A stretch of DNA of 64,000 bases from Nocardia sp. BSTN01 (GTDB lineage Bacteria; Actinomycetota; Actinomycetes; Mycobacteriales; Mycobacteriaceae): positions 62,001 through 126,000 of the forward strand of contig NZ_JADKYP010000010.1 in the NCBI RefSeq assembly GCF_015354405.1, read 5' to 3'. Below are positions 40,560-49,118 of the stretch, piece after piece (position 1 is the stretch's first letter; the number at the start of each line of letters is the position of its first letter). A model generated the notes under the pieces. The model was given only the letters and a program-made list of their open reading frames with translations, was not told where the DNA came from and did not search any database. The position numbers and the translations under genes were made by a program.

Positions 40560-42205
40560 CCGCGCGGGAATTCGGGCGGTACCGGCTCGATCGACTGCTC
40601 GGCCGGGGGGCGGCCGGGGAGGTGTGGCTGGCGTACGACCCGGCGGATGCGAGGACCGTCGCGCTGAAGATCCTGTCCGGGAGTGCGGCCGAGGACGCGG
40701 ATTACCGGCGGCGGTTCGAGCGGGAGGCCCGGATCGGGGCGCAGCTGGACAATCCGCATATCGCGCCGATCCATCGGTTCGGCGAATACGCCGGACGACT
40801 GTATCTGGATATGGCCTACATCCCGGGCGTGGACCTGGCGCGGCTGGTGCGGTCGAGCGCGATGGAGGTGGCGGAGGCGGTCGAACTGACCTCGCAGATC
40901 GCCGAGGCGCTCGATGCCGCGCACGCGGCCGGCCTGGTGCACCGAGACGTGAAGCCCGCCAACATCATCGTGCATACGAGCGGATTCGTCTACCTCATCG
41001 ACTTCGGCATCGCCCGTGCGGCCGGCCAGACCACCATCACCGCAACCGGTTTCACGGTCGGCACGCTCGCCTACATGGCGCCGGAGCGCTTCACCGGGCA
41101 CGGCGACTCCCGCTCGGACGTGTACTCGCTGGCATGTGTGCTGTACGAATGTCTCACCGCGCGAAGGCCGTTCGGCGACACAGACGCCGTGCAGCAGTTG
41201 CACGCCCACCTGCACGAAGCCCCGCCGCGCCCCTCCGCCGCCGCTGCGCACATCCCCGCCACCCTCGACGCGGTGGTCGCGCGAGGTATGGCCAAGCGTG
41301 CGGACGACCGGTACCGCACCGCGGGCGAGTTGGCGGCCGCGGCCCGGGCCGCCGTCGGAATGACGATGTCCGATCGCACACCGCCGTTGCTGCACTCCGA
41401 ACAGGAAGCCACGACGCGGCTGGGGTCGGCATCCGCGACCAGGTACATCAGCCCTGCGCCTGGGACCGGCCCCACCTTCACGGCGACTCGGCAGGACGCC
41501 GCAGCGGCCCCGAGGGGTTACTCCGGCCCCGCGCCCGACGCGTACGGGCACCCCGGGCCCGCACCCGTAACGAGAAGAGTCGGCTCCGAGCCCGCAGGCA
41601 TGGCATCCGACCGGCCGCCTGCCCCGGTCCGGGCTACTCGTGTGCTGCCGGACGCGAGCGCACCCGTAGGTTCGCCGGCGGCCCCGGCAGATCGCGCGGT
41701 GTCCGCCCGGCCGAATCCGCCGTCCGTTGGTAACCCTCGGCCGACTCTGGTCGGTAGCATGTCATTTCCGGTGAAATCTGTTCCGGCACAGCATGTTCCG
41801 GCAACGCCGCCACGACGCCCGACTCTCGCCGTCGCCGCCGCCCTGATCGGCGCCGCCATCGTCGCCCTCGCGGTCGTCGCCGGATGCACGGCTCTGCTCA
41901 GCAGCGGCTCCCGCACGCCGTCCGACCAGCCGTCGACCCCCCGGACCGAGGTGAACACTCCGGCGCCGACCACCGCGGCACCGGCCACCCCGGAACCCGA
42001 ATACACCACCACGGTCATCCCACCGCGCTGGACGCTACCCTTCCCGACGAACATCCTGCCGCCGCCCCTCCAATTTCCCCATCCCGCAGCGCATTCCGAG
42101 GAGCACTACCCGACACCGGCAAAGAAGGGCAGTCCGGGTACACCGCGTACCGACCGGGCCTCGTGCGACGAGGACACCACCGCCTGCGAGGGCGCGAGCC
42201 GATAA
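40556..42205 (+). CDS. Transmembrane Ser/Thr protein kinase (PknB-like)
   Basis: A 549-residue eukaryotic-type kinase. The kinase domain (residues 1-265) starts FGRYRLDRLLGRGAAGEVW, with the ATP Lys in VALKIL, catalytic HRDVKPANI, metal-binding DFGIA and the activation loop TTITATGFTVGTLAYMAPE. A Pro/Ala-rich juxtamembrane stretch of about 150 residues leads to one helix (VAAALIGAAIVALAVVAGC, about 424-443). The outer tail of about 105 residues is Pro/Thr-rich with a Cys pair near the end and no PASTA repeats. ATG 40556 gives a normal kinase N-terminus. In-frame ATG 40481 has a strong GAGGAGG site and would add 25 residues. Its substrates are unknown. Confidence 0.92.
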   Translation: MTAREFGRYRLDRLLGRGAAGEVWLAYDPADARTVALKILSGSAAEDADYRRRFEREARIGAQLDNPHIAPIHRFGEYAGRLYLDMAYIPGVDLARLVRSSAMEVAEAVELTSQIAEALDAAHAAGLVHRDVKPANIIVHTSGFVYLIDFGIARAAGQTTITATGFTVGTLAYMAPERFTGHGDSRSDVYSLACVLYECLTARRPFGDTDAVQQLHAHLHEAPPRPSAAAAHIPATLDAVVARGMAKRADDRYRTAGELAAAARAAVGMTMSDRTPPLLHSEQEATTRLGSASATRYISPAPGTGPTFTATRQDAAAAPRGYSGPAPDAYGHPGPAPVTRRVGSEPAGMASDRPPAPVRATRVLPDASAPVGSPAAPADRAVSARPNPPSVGNPRPTLVGSMSFPVKSVPAQHVPATPPRRPTLAVAAALIGAAIVALAVVAGCTALLSSGSRTPSDQPSTPRTEVNTPAPTTAAPATPEPEYTTTVIPPRWTLPFPTNILPPPLQFPHPAAHSEEHYPTPAKKGSPGTPRTDRASCDEDTTACEGASR

Positions 42206-42307
42206 GCCGTCCCGCGATCGGCCGCCGACGAGCCGTCGCCGCCTGCCCGCCGGGATACACGCCGACCGGCACAGGGCTGGGCTGCCACACATCACGGCCG
42301 AAATGCC

Positions 42308-42340
42308 GAAGGCCCCGCTCCGAATCGGAGCGGGGCCTTC
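42308..42340. terminator. Bidirectional terminator between the kinase and accA3
   Basis: A 16-bp perfect stem (arms 42308-42323 and 42325-42340, GAAGGCCCCGCTCCGA and its complement) has almost no loop. It is centred between the stops of the convergent kinase and accA3 genes. Neither side has a long U-tract. Confidence 0.8.
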
Positions 42341-42356
42341 GTAGAAACCGTTGGTA

Positions 42357-44159
42357 CTACTTGATTTCGGCGAGCACGGTGCCCTGGGTGATGGCGGCGC
42401 CGGCCTCGACGGCCAGACCGGTGACCACACCGGACTTGTGCGCGTTGACCGGGTTCTCCATCTTCATGGCCTCGAGCACGGCGATCAGGTCACCGGCCTC
42501 GACCGACTGGCCCTCTTCGACGGCCACCTTCACCACGGTGCCCTGCATCGGCGCGGTCACGGCGTCGCCGGAGGCGGCCGAGGCGCCCGCGCCGCCACGC
42601 TTGCGCGGCTTGGGCTTCTTGCGGATCACGCCCGCGCCGTTGTTACCGGCGCCGGCCGCGCCCGCGCCCACGCTGAACTGACCCGGCAGCGACACCTCGA
42701 GGCGACGGCCGCCGACCTCGACGACCACCGTCTGCCGCGCACCCTCGTCCTCGTCCTCGATGGGCTGGCCACCGGTGTAGGGCTCGATGGTGTTTTCCCA
42801 CTCGTTCTCGATCCACTTGGTGTAGACGTCGAACTTGGTGCCATCGCCGACGAAGGCCGGGTTGGTCACGATGTGGCGGTCGAACGGCAGCACCGTCGCC
42901 AGGCCCTCGATCTCGTATTCGGCCAGCGCACGCGCGGCCCGCTCCAGCGCCTGGGTGCGGTTCTCGCCGGTGACGATCAGCTTGGCCAGCATGGAGTCGA
43001 ACTGTCCGCCGATCACGCTGCCGGCGACCACGCCGGAGTCCACGCGCACGCCGGGGCCGGTCGGCTCCTTGTAGACGGTGACCGGGCCGGGTGCGGGCAG
43101 GAACCCCCGGCCGGCGTCCTCACCGTTGATGCGGAATTCGATCGAGTGGCCGCGCGGGGCCGGGTCCTCGGTGATGGTCAGCTCCTCGCCGTTGGCGATG
43201 CGGAACTGCCAGCGCACCAGGTCCAGACCCGAGGTCTCCTCGGTGACCGGGTGCTCGACCTGCAGGCGGGTGTTGACCTCGAGGAAGGAGACGGTCTCGC
43301 CCTGCACCAGGTATTCGACGGTGCCGGCGCCGTAGTAGTGGGCCTCCTTGCAGATCCGCTTGGCGGACTCGTGGATCTTGGCCCGGACCTCGTCGGACAG
43401 GAACGGCGCGGGCGCCTCCTCGACCAGCTTCTGGAACCGGCGCTGCAGCGAGCAGTCGCGCGTGCCGGCGACGATCACGTTGCCGTGCTTGTCGGCCAGC
43501 ACCTGGGCCTCGACGTGGCGGGCCTTGTCCAGGTACTGCTCGACGAAGCATTCGCCGCGGCCGAAGGCGGCGGTCGCCTCGCGGGTGGCGGAGTCGAACA
43601 GCTCCGGAATCTCCTCGATGGTGTGGGCGACCTTCATGCCGCGGCCACCACCACCGAAAGCGGCCTTGATGGCCACCGGGACGCCGTACTGCTTCGCGAA
43701 CTCGACGACCTCGTTCGCGTCCTTCACCGGATCCTTGGTGCCCGCGGCCATCGGCGCCTGCGCGCGCTCGGCGATGTGCCGCGCGGTGACCTTGTCACCC
43801 AGATCGCGAATCGACTGCGGCGACGGGCCGATCCAGATCAGCCCGGCGTCCAGGACGGCCTGGGCGAAGTCCGCGTTCTCGGACAGGAAGCCGTAACCGG
43901 GGTGGATCGCGTCGGCGCCGGACTTGCGCGCCGCGTCGAGAATCTTGTCGAAGACCAGGTACGACTCGGCCGAGGTCTGCCCCCCGAGCGCGAATGCCTC
44001 ATCGGCCAATTTGACGAACGGCGCGTCCGCGTCCGGTTCCGCGTACACGGCGACACTGGCGATACCGGCATCCTTGGCGGCCCGGATCACACGCACCGCG
44101 ATCTCGCCCCGATTGGCGATCAGGACTTTCGTGATCTGCGCGCTGGCATGGCTGGGCAC
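42357..44159 (-). CDS. accA3: Acyl-CoA carboxylase alpha chain: biotin carboxylase plus biotin carrier
   Basis: A 600-residue alpha subunit of acetyl-/propionyl-CoA carboxylase, supplying malonyl-CoA and methylmalonyl-CoA for fatty and mycolic acids. The biotin carboxylase domain (1-450) has [20 protein letters not shown], the ATP loop [13 protein letters not shown], and [14 protein letters not shown] with the catalytic-region Glu/Arg. The biotin carrier domain ends with [11 protein letters not shown], where Lys is biotinylated. AGGAGG precedes GTG 44159 at good spacing. It pairs with AccD5/AccE5 encoded at 46795-48973. The M. tuberculosis SufE-like gene Rv3284, between sseA and accA3, is absent here. 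Confidence 0.97.
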   Translation of the reverse strand: MPSHASAQITKVLIANRGEIAVRVIRAAKDAGIASVAVYAEPDADAPFVKLADEAFALGGQTSAESYLVFDKILDAARKSGADAIHPGYGFLSENADFAQAVLDAGLIWIGPSPQSIRDLGDKVTARHIAERAQAPMAAGTKDPVKDANEVVEFAKQYGVPVAIKAAFGGGGRGMKVAHTIEEIPELFDSATREATAAFGRGECFVEQYLDKARHVEAQVLADKHGNVIVAGTRDCSLQRRFQKLVEEAPAPFLSDEVRAKIHESAKRICKEAHYYGAGTVEYLVQGETVSFLEVNTRLQVEHPVTEETSGLDLVRWQFRIANGEELTITEDPAPRGHSIEFRINGEDAGRGFLPAPGPVTVYKEPTGPGVRVDSGVVAGSVIGGQFDSMLAKLIVTGENRTQALERAARALAEYEIEGLATVLPFDRHIVTNPAFVGDGTKFDVYTKWIENEWENTIEPYTGGQPIEDEDEGARQTVVVEVGGRRLEVSLPGQFSVGAGAAGAGNNGAGVIRKKPKPRKRGGAGASAASGDAVTAPMQGTVVKVAVEEGQSVEAGDLIAVLEAMKMENPVNAHKSGVVTGLAVEAGAAITQGTVLAEIK

Positions 44160-44280
44160 TGAGCCTCCTGTGCTGTGGACAACTTACGTCTCGGGTGAGT
44201 GTAGGCAGTGTGCCAACTGACGCCGAACACGGCTAGGGCTACCGAACAGTAGCCCGGACCCCCGTGACATGAACAACACC

Positions 44281-45210
44281 TTAGACCGACTGTGCCGCCG
44301 CCGACGCTTCGGCCGGAGCCGAACCGGGTTCACTTCCCTTGACGATCGGCGTGCGCACGGCGTTGCTCCACTCGGTCCAGGAGCCGTCGTAGTTGCGCAC
44401 ATTCGTCACGCCCAGCAGCGAAGTCAGCACGAACCAGGTGTGTGCCGAATGTTCGCCGATGCGGCAATAGACGATGGTGTCCGCGGCGCCGAGCAGCGGC
44501 GCGTAGATCTCCTCCAGCTCCGTCCGGCTGCGGAATCGGCCGTCGCCGCCCACGGCCGCGGTCCACGGGATGTTGATCGCGGTCGGGATGTGCCCGGCGC
44601 GCAACGACTGTTCCTCCGGACGGTCGAGGATGCGGACGTCGTCGCCGGTGTATTCGCCCGCCGCGCGCACGTCGACCAGTCCGACGCCCGATCCGCCGCG
44701 GTCGAGGTAGCCGCGCACGTCCTCGAGGAAGGCCCGGCCGCCCCGGTCGTCGCGCTCGATGACCGGATACTCCCCCAGCCCGACGTCGGGCACCTCGAAG
44801 GTGGTGTCGCGGGCCTCGGAGATCCACGCCTCCCGGCCGCCGTCGAGCAGCCGCACGTCGCGATGCCCGAACAGGCCGAAGACCCAGGCGGTGGCGGCGG
44901 CGGTGCCGTTGGCCTTGTCTCCGTAGACGACGACCGTGTCGTCGCGCGCGATGCCCTTGGCGCGCATGAGTTCGGCGAAACGGGCGCCGTCGATCACGTC
45001 TCGGGTGATCGGATCGGTAAGCTCGGCCCGCCAATCGATCTTGACCGCCCCTGGCACATGGCCGATGTCATAGAGCAGGATGTCGTCGTTGGACTCGACG
45101 ATCGCGAGGCCGCGCGTACCGATGTTTGCCGACAGCCACTCGGTGGTTACCAATCGTTGTGGATATGCATGAGAGCCGAAGGATGGATGAGAGTCCGAAG
45201 CGACGGGCAC
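44281..45210 (-). CDS. sseA: Thiosulfate sulfurtransferase (rhodanese), mycobacterial SseA type
   Basis: A 309-residue double-rhodanese protein. The active-site loop VYCRIGEHSAHTWFVL corresponds to the CRIGERSSHTW loop of mycobacterial SseA/CysA2. LLYDIGHVPGAVKIDW lies at the start of the first domain. It moves sulfur from thiosulfate or a related donor. It sits between maf and accA3 as in M. tuberculosis. GTG 45210 has AAGGA ahead. It is divergent from a Cys-containing HTH regulator (45369-46160), which may control it. It is distinct from the mercaptopyruvate-type enzyme at 2039-2866. Confidence 0.93.
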   Translation of the reverse strand: MPVASDSHPSFGSHAYPQRLVTTEWLSANIGTRGLAIVESNDDILLYDIGHVPGAVKIDWRAELTDPITRDVIDGARFAELMRAKGIARDDTVVVYGDKANGTAAATAWVFGLFGHRDVRLLDGGREAWISEARDTTFEVPDVGLGEYPVIERDDRGGRAFLEDVRGYLDRGGSGVGLVDVRAAGEYTGDDVRILDRPEEQSLRAGHIPTAINIPWTAAVGGDGRFRSRTELEEIYAPLLGAADTIVYCRIGEHSAHTWFVLTSLLGVTNVRNYDGSWTEWSNAVRTPIVKGSEPGSAPAEASAAAQSV

Positions 45211-45316
45211 GGTGGAAGATCCTTCACACGTGGTAGACGATGGTCGGCTGGGCAGTACCGATCGTAGGTGCGAACAATGCGCGGCGGCGGTTTCACATCA
45301 CGAATCGGATGAAGCG

Positions 45317-45350
45317 CGATTAAGTCGCAGCTTCGTCCGATAAAGTCACA
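45317..45350 (+). promoter_or_regulatory. Direct repeats in the sseA/regulator intergenic region
   Basis: CGATTAAGTCGCA (45317-45329) and CGATAAAGTCACA (45338-45350) are 13-bp direct repeats with 11 matches, 21 bases apart start to start (two helical turns). They lie just before the regulator's ribosome-binding site (GGAGGAGGGG) and so could be its autoregulatory site. Confidence 0.5.
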
Positions 45351-45368
45351 TGGGAGGAGGGGTGAGCT

Positions 45369-46160
45369 ATGTCCGATTCTTGGCCACGACGGCGCCTGCT
45401 TGCGATCCTACGCGGCGCCAGCGAGCCTCTCGATGCCCAGGAACTGGCGCGCATCACCGGACAGCACGTCACCACCGTCCGTTTTCATCTCGATGTTCTC
45501 ACCCGGGAATCGCTGGTTCGCCAATTCCAGCAGCCTCCCCGGGGCCGCGGCCGCCCACGCATCGGATACACGGCGGTACAGCGATCGGTCGGTTATCAGG
45601 ATCTGGCGCAGGTACTGGCCGATCAGCTCGGCAGTGATCCCCGCCGGCGTTCCGAATTGGCCGTGACGGCCGGACGAGCGTGGGGCGCCAAGGTCGAACA
45701 GCTGGAGCAGCCCATCGCCTCGCTCGACGACGCGCGCGACGTCGCGGTGACGGTGAGCTCGGAGCTCGGTTTCGCCCCCGAGCGCGACCCCGCCTCCGAA
45801 ACCGGCGACCAGCTCAACATCCGCCTGACGGCGTGCCCGCTGCGGGAATTGGCGCGCACCCATTCCGAGGTGGTCTGCGGTGTGCATCAGGGCCTGATGC
45901 GCGAGGTACTGGATCGCAACGGCGGACGCGATGCGGTGAACGTCCGGCTGCACCCGTTCGTGGGCCCGGAACTGTGCGTGATCCATCTGGAAGCACTGGC
46001 CAGCACGCTGCCGGATCCCGCTCACCTCCCCGATCAGGCGGGAGCGGCGCCGCGACTGCCGACGCCGTCAGCCAATCGCGTCGGCCCGCAGCTGCGCACC
46101 GATCCACAACTGCGCAATACCGATGCCCACGTCGCCCAGGAGGCGACGCAGCAGCGGTAG
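45369..46160 (+). CDS. HTH regulator of the SufR-like (COG2345) group
   Basis: A 263-residue regulator. The winged helix-turn-helix (residues 5-60) contains RRRLLAILRGASEPLDAQEL, TGQHVTTVRFHLDVLTRESL and the wing RGRGRPRIGYT. The C-terminal half has Cys residues in TACPLRELARTHSEVVCGVH and ELCVIHL, a pattern close to the C-x(12-15)-C-x(n)-C iron-sulfur site of SufR-type repressors. The last 45 residues are Pro/Gln-rich and overlap maf antisense. Cluster binding is inferred from the Cys pattern. It is divergent from sseA, so sulfur or redox control of sseA is plausible. GGAGGAGGGG precedes ATG 45369. Confidence 0.8.
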   Translation: MSDSWPRRRLLAILRGASEPLDAQELARITGQHVTTVRFHLDVLTRESLVRQFQQPPRGRGRPRIGYTAVQRSVGYQDLAQVLADQLGSDPRRRSELAVTAGRAWGAKVEQLEQPIASLDDARDVAVTVSSELGFAPERDPASETGDQLNIRLTACPLRELARTHSEVVCGVHQGLMREVLDRNGGRDAVNVRLHPFVGPELCVIHLEALASTLPDPAHLPDQAGAAPRLPTPSANRVGPQLRTDPQLRNTDAHVAQEATQQR

Positions 46161-46793
46161 GCCGATCCCGATAACGCTGGACGGGTCACCGTCGATGCGG
46201 TCGACGAACCAGCCGCCCATTCCGTCCAGGGTGAACGCACCGGCCACCCGCAGTGGCTCGCCGGTGGCGATGTAGGCATCCAGCTCGACCGGCCCGGGTT
46301 CGGCGAAATGCACGGTGGTGATGCTGCAGTCCTGGGCGTCGGCGACGATCGCCCCGTCGCGCAGGCGCAGCACACAGTGGCCGGTCAGCAGATCGGCGCT
46401 GCGCCCGGCCATTTCGGCCCAGCGGGCGCGGGCGACGTCGGGAGTATGGGGCTTACCCTGCAGGACGCCGCCGACCAGCAGCATCGAGTCACAGCCCACG
46501 ACCACACAGTCGTCCACCAGGCGCGGGGTCCGCGCGGAGACGATGCCGTAGGAATCCGGAGCGGCCGGGCCGTGTACGGACGCCGCGGCGTCGGCGATCA
46601 GGGCGGCGGCCACGGTGTGGGCCTTGGCCGTGGCGAGGGCGGTGACCACGCCGGCGGGCGGAGTGTCCGACGGCAGGGCCGCGGCGACCGCGTCCTCGTC
46701 GACCTCGGATATTCGCACCACCGGATCCAGCCCGGCCGCGCGCAACACTTGCAGCCGCGCGGGCGAGGCGGAACCGAGAACGAATCCCGTCAC
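46068..46793 (-). CDS. maf: Maf-family nucleotide pyrophosphatase
   Basis: A 241-residue Maf protein that hydrolyses (modified) nucleoside triphosphates. It begins FVLGSASPARLQVLRAAGLD, with the SxxxR motif. VVGCDSMLLVGGVLQGKPH carries the catalytic Asp, and FTLDGMGGWFVDRIDGDPSS is the closing motif. It is longer than M. tuberculosis Maf, mainly through an insertion of about 20 residues before VVVGCDSM. GTG 46793 lies one base after the accE5 stop, so translation is coupled. Its 3' end overlaps the convergent regulator by 93 bases. Confidence 0.93.
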   Translation of the reverse strand: MTGFVLGSASPARLQVLRAAGLDPVVRISEVDEDAVAAALPSDTPPAGVVTALATAKAHTVAAALIADAAASVHGPAAPDSYGIVSARTPRLVDDCVVVGCDSMLLVGGVLQGKPHTPDVARARWAEMAGRSADLLTGHCVLRLRDGAIVADAQDCSITTVHFAEPGPVELDAYIATGEPLRVAGAFTLDGMGGWFVDRIDGDPSSVIGIGLPLLRRLLGDVGIGIAQLWIGAQLRADAIG

Positions 46794-46794
46794 G

Positions 46795-47127
46795 TCAGCC
46801 GCGGATGTGCGACAGGTAGGGGAAGGCGTAGGGGGAGAACGGCGAGGTACCGCGGTGCATCATGGTGGGCCGGCCCCAGTTGTCCACCGGGCCCTGGTCC
46901 TGCGGCGCGCCTGCAGTCGCGCTCGCGGCGGCGAACACGGTGACCAGTGCGGCGAGGTCCTCGTCGGTGGGCGAACCCTTCAGGACGCGGATGACCGGCC
47001 CGTAACCGGCCTCGACCTCGACGGCAGCGGCGACGGATGCGAGCTTCGTGTCGTCCGCACCGAATTCGTCGACCGCCAAATCCAATTCGGCAGCGCGCAA
47101 TATCTCTTCGTCAGCCACAGCCGTCAC
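46795..47127 (-). CDS. accE5: Acyl-CoA carboxylase epsilon subunit
   Basis: A 110-residue protein. The C-terminal half carries the epsilon signature YGPVIRVLKGSPTDEDLAAL, then VTVFAA and the conserved GPVDNWGRPTMMHRG ending. The N-terminal half is variable and acidic. In M. tuberculosis AccE5 binds AccA3-AccD5 and raises activity. GTG 47127 gives the longest form with a fair context. It lies 205 bases after accD5, a gap that holds two hairpins, and one base before maf. Confidence 0.92.
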   Translation of the reverse strand: MTAVADEEILRAAELDLAVDEFGADDTKLASVAAAVEVEAGYGPVIRVLKGSPTDEDLAALVTVFAAASATAGAPQDQGPVDNWGRPTMMHRGTSPFSPYAFPYLSHIRG

Positions 47128-47150
47128 AGCGCCAACTCCTCCTGTTCTGT

Positions 47151-47170
47151 GCCGGCCCCGAGGGGCCGGC
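47151..47170. other. Hairpin in the accD5-accE5 gap
   Basis: GCCGGCCCC and GGGGCCGGC (47151-47159 and 47162-47170) form a perfect 9-bp stem 24 bases before the accE5 start. It may stabilise an mRNA end or hide nothing more than GC-rich symmetry. No U-tract follows on either strand. Confidence 0.4.
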
Positions 47171-47214
47171 GTTCACGGTGCGGGACGAACCCACGCCGCG
47201 AAGGGTATTCGTGC

Positions 47215-47239
47215 GGCCCTCATCGAATGAGGGCCTTTT
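47215..47239 (+). terminator. Terminator pointing against the acc transcript
   Basis: GGCCCTCAT and ATGAGGGCC (47215-47223 and 47227-47235) form a perfect 9-bp stem with a 3-base loop, followed by TTTT on the plus strand. All nearby genes are on the minus strand, so as a U-tract terminator it would end antisense or incoming plus-strand transcripts. The hairpin itself lies in the acc mRNA between accD5 and accE5. Confidence 0.6.
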
Positions 47240-47332
47240 CCTACCATCTTCGCCCGGATGCGGCGATCGTGCGCGGTGCGAACGCATCACTCATCCGGAA
47301 AGTGTGCCTCCGCTACCGCACATATCGTCGGA

Positions 47333-48973
47333 TCAGAGCGGAATGTTGCCGTGCTTCTTCGGCGGGAGAGTAACCATCTTTCGCTCGAGCAAGCGGAGCG
47401 CGGAGACGATCTGGCCGCGGGTGTGCGAGGGCGGGATCACCGCGTCGACGTAGCCGCGCTCGGCCGCCACGTACGGGTTGACCAACGTGTCCTCGTACTC
47501 GTTCTGCAGCTCGAGGCGCAGTGCGTCGACATCGGCGCCCTCCGCGGCGGCCTGCTGCAGCTTCTTGCGGTAGACGAAGCCGACCGCGCCCGAGGCGCCC
47601 ATGACGGCGATCTGGGCGGTGGGCCACGCCAGGTTCACATCGGCGCCCATGTGCTTGGAGCCCATCACGTCGTACGCGCCGCCGTAGGCCTTGCGAGTGA
47701 TGACCGTGATTTTGCCCACAGTGGCCTCGCCGTAGGCGTAGAGCAGCTTCGCACCGCGGCGGATGATGCCGTTGTACTCCTGGCCCGTGCCCGGCAGGAA
47801 GCCCGGAACGTCGACCAGCGTGATGATCGGAATATTGAACGCGTCACAGGTGCGCACGAACCGCGCGGCCTTCTCCGAGGCGTCGATGTCGAGGCAACCG
47901 GCGAACTGGGTGGGCTGGTTGGCCACGAAACCCACACTGCGACCGTCGATGCGGGCGAAGCCGACGATGACGTTCATCGCGCGCTCTGCCTGCACCTCGA
48001 AGAACTCGTCGTCGTCGACCAGGCGCCGGATGACCTCGTGCATGTCGTAGGGCTGGTTCGGCGAATCCGGGATCAGGGTGTCGAGCTCCAGATCCTCCTC
48101 GGTCAGCGAATCCTCGATCGCGCCGGCGATCGGGTCGCTGGCCGGGAAGCGCGGGGCCTCGGCGCGGTTGTTGCTGGGCAGGTAGCTCAGCAGGTCCTTG
48201 ACCCAGTCCAGCGCGTCCTGCTCGCCCGAGGCGACGTAGTGCGCGGTACCGGACTTCACCATGTGGGTGTGGGCGCCGCCCAACTCCTCCATGGTGACCT
48301 CTTCACCGGTGACGGTCTTGATGACGTCCGGGCCGGTGATGAACATCTGGCTGGACTGGTCGACCATCACGACGAAGTCGGTCAGCGCCGGGGAGTACAC
48401 GTGCCCACCGGCCGCGGCGCCCATGATCAGCGAGATCTGCGGGATCACGCCGGAGGCCTGGATGTTGCGGTGGAAGATCTCGCCGTAGAGCCCGAGCGAG
48501 ACCACGCCCTCCTGGATGCGAGCGCCGGCGCCGTCGTTGATGCCGATCAGCGGGCGGCCCGTCTTGAGCGCCAGGTCCATGACCTTGACGATCTTCTCGC
48601 CGTAGACCTCACCGAGGCTGCCGCCGAACACCGTCGAGTCCTGGCTGAAGATGCAGACGTCGCGGCCGTCGATGGTGCCGTAACCGGTCACCACGCCGTC
48701 GCCGAGCGGACGGTTGTTCTCCAGGCCGAAGTTCACGCTGCGATGCCGGGCCAGCGCGTCCATCTCCACGAACGAACCCTCGTCCAGCAGGGCCAGGATG
48801 CGCTCGCGCGCGGTCAGCTTGCCCTTGGCGTGGACCTTCTCGACCACCCCCTCACCCATCGGGTGCTGGGCCTCTTCGAGCCGATTGCGCAGATCAGCCA
48901 GCTTCCCTGCGGTGGTGTGGATATCGGGGGCGCCCGCCGAACCCGGCGAAGGCTGACTCTGGACACTCGTCAT
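47333..48973 (-). CDS. accD5: Acyl-CoA carboxylase beta chain (carboxyltransferase)
   Basis: A 546-residue carboxyltransferase that moves the carboxyl group from biotin to propionyl-/acetyl-CoA. It contains [20 protein letters not shown], the oxyanion-hole Gly-rich [40 protein letters not shown], and the second [20 protein letters not shown] with [18 protein letters not shown]. Length and motifs match AccD5. It forms the holoenzyme with AccA3 and AccE5. ATG 48973 gives a short Ser/Gln/Pro-rich N-terminus. In M. tuberculosis it sits beside birA in the opposite orientation. Confidence 0.97.
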   Translation of the reverse strand: MTSVQSQPSPGSAGAPDIHTTAGKLADLRNRLEEAQHPMGEGVVEKVHAKGKLTARERILALLDEGSFVEMDALARHRSVNFGLENNRPLGDGVVTGYGTIDGRDVCIFSQDSTVFGGSLGEVYGEKIVKVMDLALKTGRPLIGINDGAGARIQEGVVSLGLYGEIFHRNIQASGVIPQISLIMGAAAGGHVYSPALTDFVVMVDQSSQMFITGPDVIKTVTGEEVTMEELGGAHTHMVKSGTAHYVASGEQDALDWVKDLLSYLPSNNRAEAPRFPASDPIAGAIEDSLTEEDLELDTLIPDSPNQPYDMHEVIRRLVDDDEFFEVQAERAMNVIVGFARIDGRSVGFVANQPTQFAGCLDIDASEKAARFVRTCDAFNIPIITLVDVPGFLPGTGQEYNGIIRRGAKLLYAYGEATVGKITVITRKAYGGAYDVMGSKHMGADVNLAWPTAQIAVMGASGAVGFVYRKKLQQAAAEGADVDALRLELQNEYEDTLVNPYVAAERGYVDAVIPPSHTRGQIVSALRLLERKMVTLPPKKHGNIPL

Positions 48974-49118
48974 GCCCCGGAGTGTAACCAGTGGCGCAGT
49001 CCGGCGGAATTCCAGTGGGGGCTACCGACCAGTACCGTTATTGACTACCTGTCAGCGGAAAACCGCTGGTGAAGTGCCACAACGATGGTCCGGACACGCT
49101 CCGTGAGCCGGGGACAGG

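Noticed and set aside
42351-44162. A full-length plus-strand frame exactly opposite accA3
   Set aside because: It mirrors the codon bias of accA3 and has no recognisable domain.
47258-49072. A 604-codon plus-strand frame opposite accD5
   Set aside because: Shadow of accD5; the minus strand has all the carboxyltransferase motifs.
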